NCBI GenBank assembly: GCA_039177555.1
Contig: JBCDFV010000024.1
Location: forward strand, 3,130-67,129
DNA length: 64,000 bases
Origin: JANQGH01 sp039177555
GTDB taxonomy: Bacteria; Pseudomonadota; Alphaproteobacteria; DSM-16000; Inquilinaceae
Direction of reading: 5' to 3'
Shown: positions 59,313 through 64,000 of the stretch, piece by piece
Layout of the letters: each line of letters starts with the position of its first letter
How positions within the stretch are numbered: position 1 is the stretch's first letter
Notes under the pieces: generated by a model
The model's input: the letters and a program-made list of their open reading frames with translations, nothing else
What the model was told of the DNA's origin: nothing
Database searches by the model: none
Translations under genes and position numbers: made by a program

Positions 59313-62300
59313 ATGAGCACCCGCAAGACGTCTCTTCTTCTCGGTACCACCAGCGCCGTGGCGCTGTCGGTGTTTGCCTTTGGCTCCATGGGGTCAAACA
59401 CGGCCTACGCCGATTGCTTTGGCGACAACGGCAGCCCCAACGGAGATGGCTGGATCGGCGACAATGCCCCCACGGTCATCGACTGTGACCCGGCTGCTGT
59501 TGATGGCAGCGACGTTAGCGGTGACGGCGACGACGGCGACCCCGCTTTGGGCGCCGGCGACACGATCACGATCGACGGTTCCAATCTTGGCATAATCAGC
59601 GGCAACGGCGGCGGCGACACCATCATCTTTCTTGATGGCCTAGTCTCTGAGATCCGAGGCAACGAGGACGGCGATACGATCCTGATGTCGGGTGGTCAGA
59701 CCAAGAACGATGTTGAAGGTAATGACGGCGACGACACGATCCTGATCACGGGCGGCCAGGTCGGCAATGGCGTTGGAGAAGATGATGTCACAGGTGGTTT
59801 TGGCGACGATTCGATTTTGATTCAGGATGCCACGGTCACCGTCGACGTTGAAGGCAACGGCGGCAACGACATCATTACCATCAACAACTCGGATATCGGC
59901 GACGACGTCACGTGCTCCAGTGGCAACGATTTCATCACGATTGAGAACGGTGCCGAGATTGCCGATGACGTAAACTCGGGTGGCGACGACGATACGATCG
60001 TCATGACCGACGGCACCGTCGGCGGGGAGATGGACGCCTCAGGCGGCAACGACTCGATCAGCTTCACCGGCGGATATGTCGAAGAGGACGTCGAAGGCGG
60101 TTCCGGTGACGACAACATCCTGATCAGCGGCACGGCCGAGGCCGACGACAACGTTGTCGGCGATTCGGGCAATGACGTCATCACCGTTGGCGGCTCCGCG
60201 CGCGTCGGCGACGGCGGCAGCGACGATCTCGAGGGCGGCACAGGTAATGATTTCATTACCGTCGAGGGCGACGCCACCATCGACCGTCTGGTTGAGGGCA
60301 ATGAAGACAACGATACCATCATCGTGCGCGGGAACGCGGAGGTCGGCGACGATGTCGAGGGTGATGAGGGCAATGACACCATCACCATCGCTGGCAGTGC
60401 CGACATCCTTGAAGACGTTGAAGGCAACGCGGGCGACGACACGATCAATGTCGAGGGCGACGCGACCATTGCCGGCAACGTGGCCGGTGACGTAACCGAC
60501 GACGCCGATGGCGAAGACGTCATTAACATCTCCGGCGGTTCGATCGGCGGCAGCGTCTTCGGCGACAGCGGTACGAACATCGACTTCGACGACGCAAACG
60601 ACACCATCAATGTCACCGGCGGCAACATCAGCGGCAGCGTTTTCGGTGAGGGTGGCGACGACGTCATCACGATGAACGGCGGTGTTGTGCAGAACAACAT
60701 CTACGGCGACGGTCTGGGATTAGAGATCGGCAACGACATAATCAATCTGGCCGGCGGCGAGGTTGTCGGAGACGTCGAAGGCAACAAGGGCGACGACCTG
60801 ATCAACCTGACCGGGCCGATCGTCATTGGCGGCCTTATCAAGGGCGGCCTCGGCGATGACACCCTGGCGGTGTTCGGCGGCGCGGACCCGACCGAAGCGG
60901 ACGGTGCCCTAGGCGGCCCGGGCCAAGACACGCTGACTTTGGACATGGTGTCGGGCACGGTGACCGGTGTTGACAGTTGGGAGCAATTGATCGCTCGCAA
61001 CGGCTCGTCGGCGACGGTTCAAGACGCCACGGGCATCCATGACGTGCTGGTCGACAGCTCCGCGTTGACCTTGAACAACTCGTCGGTGTCCAACGACGTG
61101 CTCGGCACGGACAATGACGAGGCCATTACGATCGGCCCCGACACGGTTGTCTCCGGCGATGTCCTGGCTCTTGGCGGCGAGGACGAGATCACGCTGGCAG
61201 GCGGCGAGATCCAGGGCCTGACCTCCGGCGGCGAGGGCGACGACGACATCGACATTCTGGCCGGTATGGCGGAGGTCGTCGAAGGCGGCCTGGGCGAAGA
61301 CAACATCTTCATGGAGAGCGGGACGGTTTTCGCCATTACCGGCGATGTCTTCACCCCGATGGGCGAGTTGGACCCCGGCGACGATGACGAGATCATACTG
61401 GAAGGCGGTGTGATCGAGTTGGATGTTTGGGGCCAGGGCGGTAACGATCTCATCGTTCAGGACGGTGCCGATATCGCCCGCCACATCCGAGGCGGCATCG
61501 GTGACGACGACATCGACGTTCTTTCGGGCACGGTTGGCGCGGTCGTCCAGGGCGACGCCGGCGAAGACGTCATCACGATCGAAGGTGGTTCTGCGCTGGC
61601 GATCACCGGCGACAGCCTTGACGACGGTGTTCTGACCGCGCTTGGCGACGATGACGTCATCAATCTTGATGGCGGCACCATCGCCAAGAACATGAAGGGC
61701 GAAGTTGGCGATGTCTGGGGCCAAGGGGGTGACGACGAGATCACGCTGAATGGCACGATCGTGGAAGGCAACATCCGCGGCGGTCTCGACGACGACGACA
61801 TCAACCTGCTCGACGGTGTGGCGGGCATTGTTCAAGGCGATGCCGGCGAAGACGACATCTTCATGAGCAGCGGAACGGTCGTCGCCATTACCGGCGACAC
61901 CTTCCTCGATATGCCTGACGGCATGGGCGACAATGACCGCATCGAGTTGGTCGGCGGCGTTATCGGCCTGGACGTTTGGGGCCAGGGCGGCAATGACCTC
62001 ATCATTCAAGCTGGGGCGGACATCGCGGACAGCATTCGTGCCGGCAACGATGACGACGTGATTGTCCTGGCTGATGGCGTCATCGGCAGCGCCATAGCCG
62101 GCGATCGCAGCGTCTTCGGCAATGACGGTGATGACACTGCCGTTGTCACCGGGGCCTTTGATTTCGCCAACCTCACTGGCGATTTGATCGGCGACAATGG
62201 CGCTGGCGACGTTGGTGTCGATACGCTGGACTTCGACGTATGGACCGGCGAGGTGGATGCCGAGGATCTGCGGGAATGGAACTTCGTCAACCTCGTGGAC

Positions 62301-64000
62301 TCCGATGTGACGTTCACCGGTGGCGTGCTGGATACCGACGGTCCGAGCGACATTGAGGTCTTCGTCGACGAGTTCTCCACGATGTTCTTGGCGGACACGC
62401 TGACCATCGAGGGCAACCTCGCCAATGAAGGGCTGATCGACCTGGTAACCGTCGATGGCGATCCGGACAACGTGCTCACGGTGACCGGCAACTATACGGC
62501 GGCCAGCGATCTGGTGCTCGACACGTTCCTGAACGACGGCACGCCGGACATCACCGACCAGCTGATCATCGGTGGCGACGCCAGTGGCCAGACGGATATC
62601 ACGATCGTGGAGGTGGCTGGCAGCCCGGGTGGTCTGACCGGTTTCGGCCCGAATGATGGTATCCTTGTGGTGGCGGCTTCGTCGTCCGACGATGATGCCT
62701 TCAGCCTGACCAACCCGGACCTGACGGCCGGCATCTTCGAGTACTTCCTGGCCAATCCGGAGGGTCAGCCTGCGGGTCAGGACAACTGGTACCTGCAGTC
62801 GGATTATCTCGATCAGATCTACGTCTACGAGAACCTGCCCGGCGCGATGCAGACCATCGGCCTGGCCCTGACGGGTCAGTTGGTGGAGCGTGTCGGGGTG
62901 CGTTCGGCGGTGCCGAGCACGCTACCGGACGCGGACGGCAACCCGGTTCGGGGTGGCGCGCCGGTCGATACGGCGATCTGGGGCCGTGCGGTGGGTCTGT
63001 CGCTGGAAAGCGACGGCAACATCGACAGCACGACCGAGGGCTCGTTCGATCAGACCATCGGCTTCCTGCAGGCCGGCGCCGACGTGACGGTGCTGGACCG
63101 GCCGAGCGGCCGCCTGCTGATCGGGGCGTTGGGCCATTGGGGCGTCAGCTCGCTGGATGCCAACAACTCGCGCGGGGCTGATGTCGGCACGGCGGACTTC
63201 GACTTCTACGGTGGTGGTCTGACCGCGACCTGGTACTCGACCCAGGGCTGGTACTTCGACAATGTCGTGCAGTACACGGCGTACGACATCGACATCTCCA
63301 CGGCGACCCGGTGGGCGTCGCAGAGCACGGACGGCTATGCGATCTCGACCTCGCACGAGGTCGGCTACCGGATCCCGATCAGTGAGACGGCGTCGTTGGT
63401 GCCGCAAGGTCAGTTGACCTACCAGTACATCGACTTCGACGACTTCACCGATCCGGACGGTGTGCGGGTCAGCCTCAACGACGACGACAGCCTGGTGGGC
63501 CGTCTGGGCGTGGCGTTCGAGAACAACGCTGCGATCGGCAGTTCGCTGGCGACCGGCTATGTCGAGGCCAACGTGATGTACGAGTTCCTGGGCGACAACT
63601 CGGTGAACACGTTCACGCCGGAAGGCGGCAACATCGCGCTGAACCAGCAGACGCGTGAGGCCTGGGTCGAGGTCGGCTTCGGTGGCACGATCGCGGTGGC
63701 CGAGGGCGTGTCGCTCTACGGCGAGGTCGACTACGCGCTGCCGTTCGATGGCGGTGTCAGGGGTGTCCAGGCCGTGGGCGGTATTCGGGTGAACCTGAAC
63801 CCGCCGCCGGCCCCGCCCCCGCCGGCCCCGGTGATCGCGCCGGTGGCGGAGACGGCGTTCATCGTCTTCTTCGATTGGGACCGGGCGGACCTGACGTCTG
63901 AGGCTAACCTGGTGCTGGACGACGTGGTGGTGGTTGCCAACCAGACCGGCTACGCCTCGATCCGTCTGGACGGCTACACCGACCTGTCGGGTTCGGCAGC
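59313..64000 (+). CDS. giant RTX-like autotransporter protein with C-terminal OmpA-like domain (partial)
   Basis: The frame runs from ATG 59313 (AGGGAAACAGG upstream) to the window edge, 1,562 codons without a stop. Signal peptide: residues 1 to about 33, ending NTAYADC. About 36-1170: acidic repeats of the form GNDGDDTIL, GGFGDDSIL, GGTGNDFIT, GDEGNDTIT, which fit the calcium-binding RTX nonapeptide GGxGxDxUx but are spaced every 20-25 residues; long modules near 61,260-62,050 are duplicated (VWGQGGNDLI appears at least twice). About 1179-1495: an autotransporter-like outer-membrane barrel. Then a PPPAPPPPAP linker (1497-1506). Then from about 1515 FIVFFDWDRADLTSEANLVL and RLDGYTDLSGSA, the OmpA/MotB peptidoglycan-binding fold. 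The true C terminus is outside the window. Confidence 0.8.
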   Translation, partial: MSTRKTSLLLGTTSAVALSVFAFGSMGSNTAYADCFGDNGSPNGDGWIGDNAPTVIDCDPAAVDGSDVSGDGDDGDPALGAGDTITIDGSNLGIISGNGGGDTIIFLDGLVSEIRGNEDGDTILMSGGQTKNDVEGNDGDDTILITGGQVGNGVGEDDVTGGFGDDSILIQDATVTVDVEGNGGNDIITINNSDIGDDVTCSSGNDFITIENGAEIADDVNSGGDDDTIVMTDGTVGGEMDASGGNDSISFTGGYVEEDVEGGSGDDNILISGTAEADDNVVGDSGNDVITVGGSARVGDGGSDDLEGGTGNDFITVEGDATIDRLVEGNEDNDTIIVRGNAEVGDDVEGDEGNDTITIAGSADILEDVEGNAGDDTINVEGDATIAGNVAGDVTDDADGEDVINISGGSIGGSVFGDSGTNIDFDDANDTINVTGGNISGSVFGEGGDDVITMNGGVVQNNIYGDGLGLEIGNDIINLAGGEVVGDVEGNKGDDLINLTGPIVIGGLIKGGLGDDTLAVFGGADPTEADGALGGPGQDTLTLDMVSGTVTGVDSWEQLIARNGSSATVQDATGIHDVLVDSSALTLNNSSVSNDVLGTDNDEAITIGPDTVVSGDVLALGGEDEITLAGGEIQGLTSGGEGDDDIDILAGMAEVVEGGLGEDNIFMESGTVFAITGDVFTPMGELDPGDDDEIILEGGVIELDVWGQGGNDLIVQDGADIARHIRGGIGDDDIDVLSGTVGAVVQGDAGEDVITIEGGSALAITGDSLDDGVLTALGDDDVINLDGGTIAKNMKGEVGDVWGQGGDDEITLNGTIVEGNIRGGLDDDDINLLDGVAGIVQGDAGEDDIFMSSGTVVAITGDTFLDMPDGMGDNDRIELVGGVIGLDVWGQGGNDLIIQAGADIADSIRAGNDDDVIVLADGVIGSAIAGDRSVFGNDGDDTAVVTGAFDFANLTGDLIGDNGAGDVGVDTLDFDVWTGEVDAEDLREWNFVNLVDSDVTFTGGVLDTDGPSDIEVFVDEFSTMFLADTLTIEGNLANEGLIDLVTVDGDPDNVLTVTGNYTAASDLVLDTFLNDGTPDITDQLIIGGDASGQTDITIVEVAGSPGGLTGFGPNDGILVVAASSSDDDAFSLTNPDLTAGIFEYFLANPEGQPAGQDNWYLQSDYLDQIYVYENLPGAMQTIGLALTGQLVERVGVRSAVPSTLPDADGNPVRGGAPVDTAIWGRAVGLSLESDGNIDSTTEGSFDQTIGFLQAGADVTVLDRPSGRLLIGALGHWGVSSLDANNSRGADVGTADFDFYGGGLTATWYSTQGWYFDNVVQYTAYDIDISTATRWASQSTDGYAISTSHEVGYRIPISETASLVPQGQLTYQYIDFDDFTDPDGVRVSLNDDDSLVGRLGVAFENNAAIGSSLATGYVEANVMYEFLGDNSVNTFTPEGGNIALNQQTREAWVEVGFGGTIAVAEGVSLYGEVDYALPFDGGVRGVQAVGGIRVNLNPPPAPPPPAPVIAPVAETAFIVFFDWDRADLTSEANLVLDDVVVVANQTGYASIRLDGYTDLSGSA

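Overview
The window is a 64 kb piece of a GC-rich, gene-dense Gram-negative chromosome. Periplasmic-glucan synthesis genes (opgH, opgC), an autotransporter-type outer-membrane protein, a DUF6522 gene and many ABC importers point to an alphaproteobacterium, probably Rhodospirillales-like. That placement is inference; no rRNA or other taxonomic marker is present. All assignments rest on reading the translated sequence by eye, not on a database search.

Region 1 (about 1-21,060) is a complete type I-E CRISPR-Cas locus with two arrays. Order: cas3, a regulatory-looking gap with a small HTH gene, then cse1-cse2-cas7-cas5-cas6-cas1-cas2 in one tightly overlapping operon that runs into array 1 (20 repeats of 29 bp, 61-bp period). 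Array 2 (17 repeats, same repeat and orientation) lies 9.1 kb downstream. It carries a copy of the array-1 leader fused to a decayed copy of the 3' end of cas2, which records how it arose. Between cas3 and cse1 are two degenerate CRISPR-repeat-like units, each followed by nearly the same short sequence, plus a long palindrome and a strong terminator placed 18 nt before cse1. This is the best candidate here for an undescribed control element of the Cas genes. Between the arrays lie a peptide/nickel-type ABC importer, a GNAT acetyltransferase, dihydroorotase, a rhodanese-like protein, and a MarR / DUF6522 / unknown-protein operon.

Region 2 (21,199-31,936) looks like a catabolic island for an organic acid. 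It has acyl-CoA dehydrogenase, isochorismatase-family hydrolase, a TPP-dependent decarboxylase-like enzyme, an amidohydrolase, a complete branched-chain-type ABC importer (K-H-M-G-F) and a phenylacetate-CoA-ligase-like enzyme. Paired 11-bp direct repeats sit in its divergent promoter.

Region 3 (32,050-42,617) looks like a phosphodiester-scavenging regulon. It has a sugar/glycerophosphodiester-type ABC importer, a protein with two fused GDPD domains, a Na/Pi-cotransporter family protein, an inositol-monophosphatase family enzyme and a LacI regulator. Three copies of a TGCACA-centred palindrome lie in the promoters and are likely the LacI operators.

Region 4 (42,893-58,047) holds an endonuclease/exonuclease/phosphatase-family protein, an RND efflux pump with its lipoprotein adaptor, a CoA-transferase / TPP-enzyme / opgC operon, a TTC38-like TPR protein, a YeeE/YedE transporter with a YHS-domain protein, and opgH. 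Region 5 (59,313 to the right edge) is the first 1,562 codons of a giant surface protein: signal peptide, RTX-like Asp/Gly repeats, an autotransporter-like beta-barrel, a proline linker and the start of an OmpA-like peptidoglycan-binding domain.
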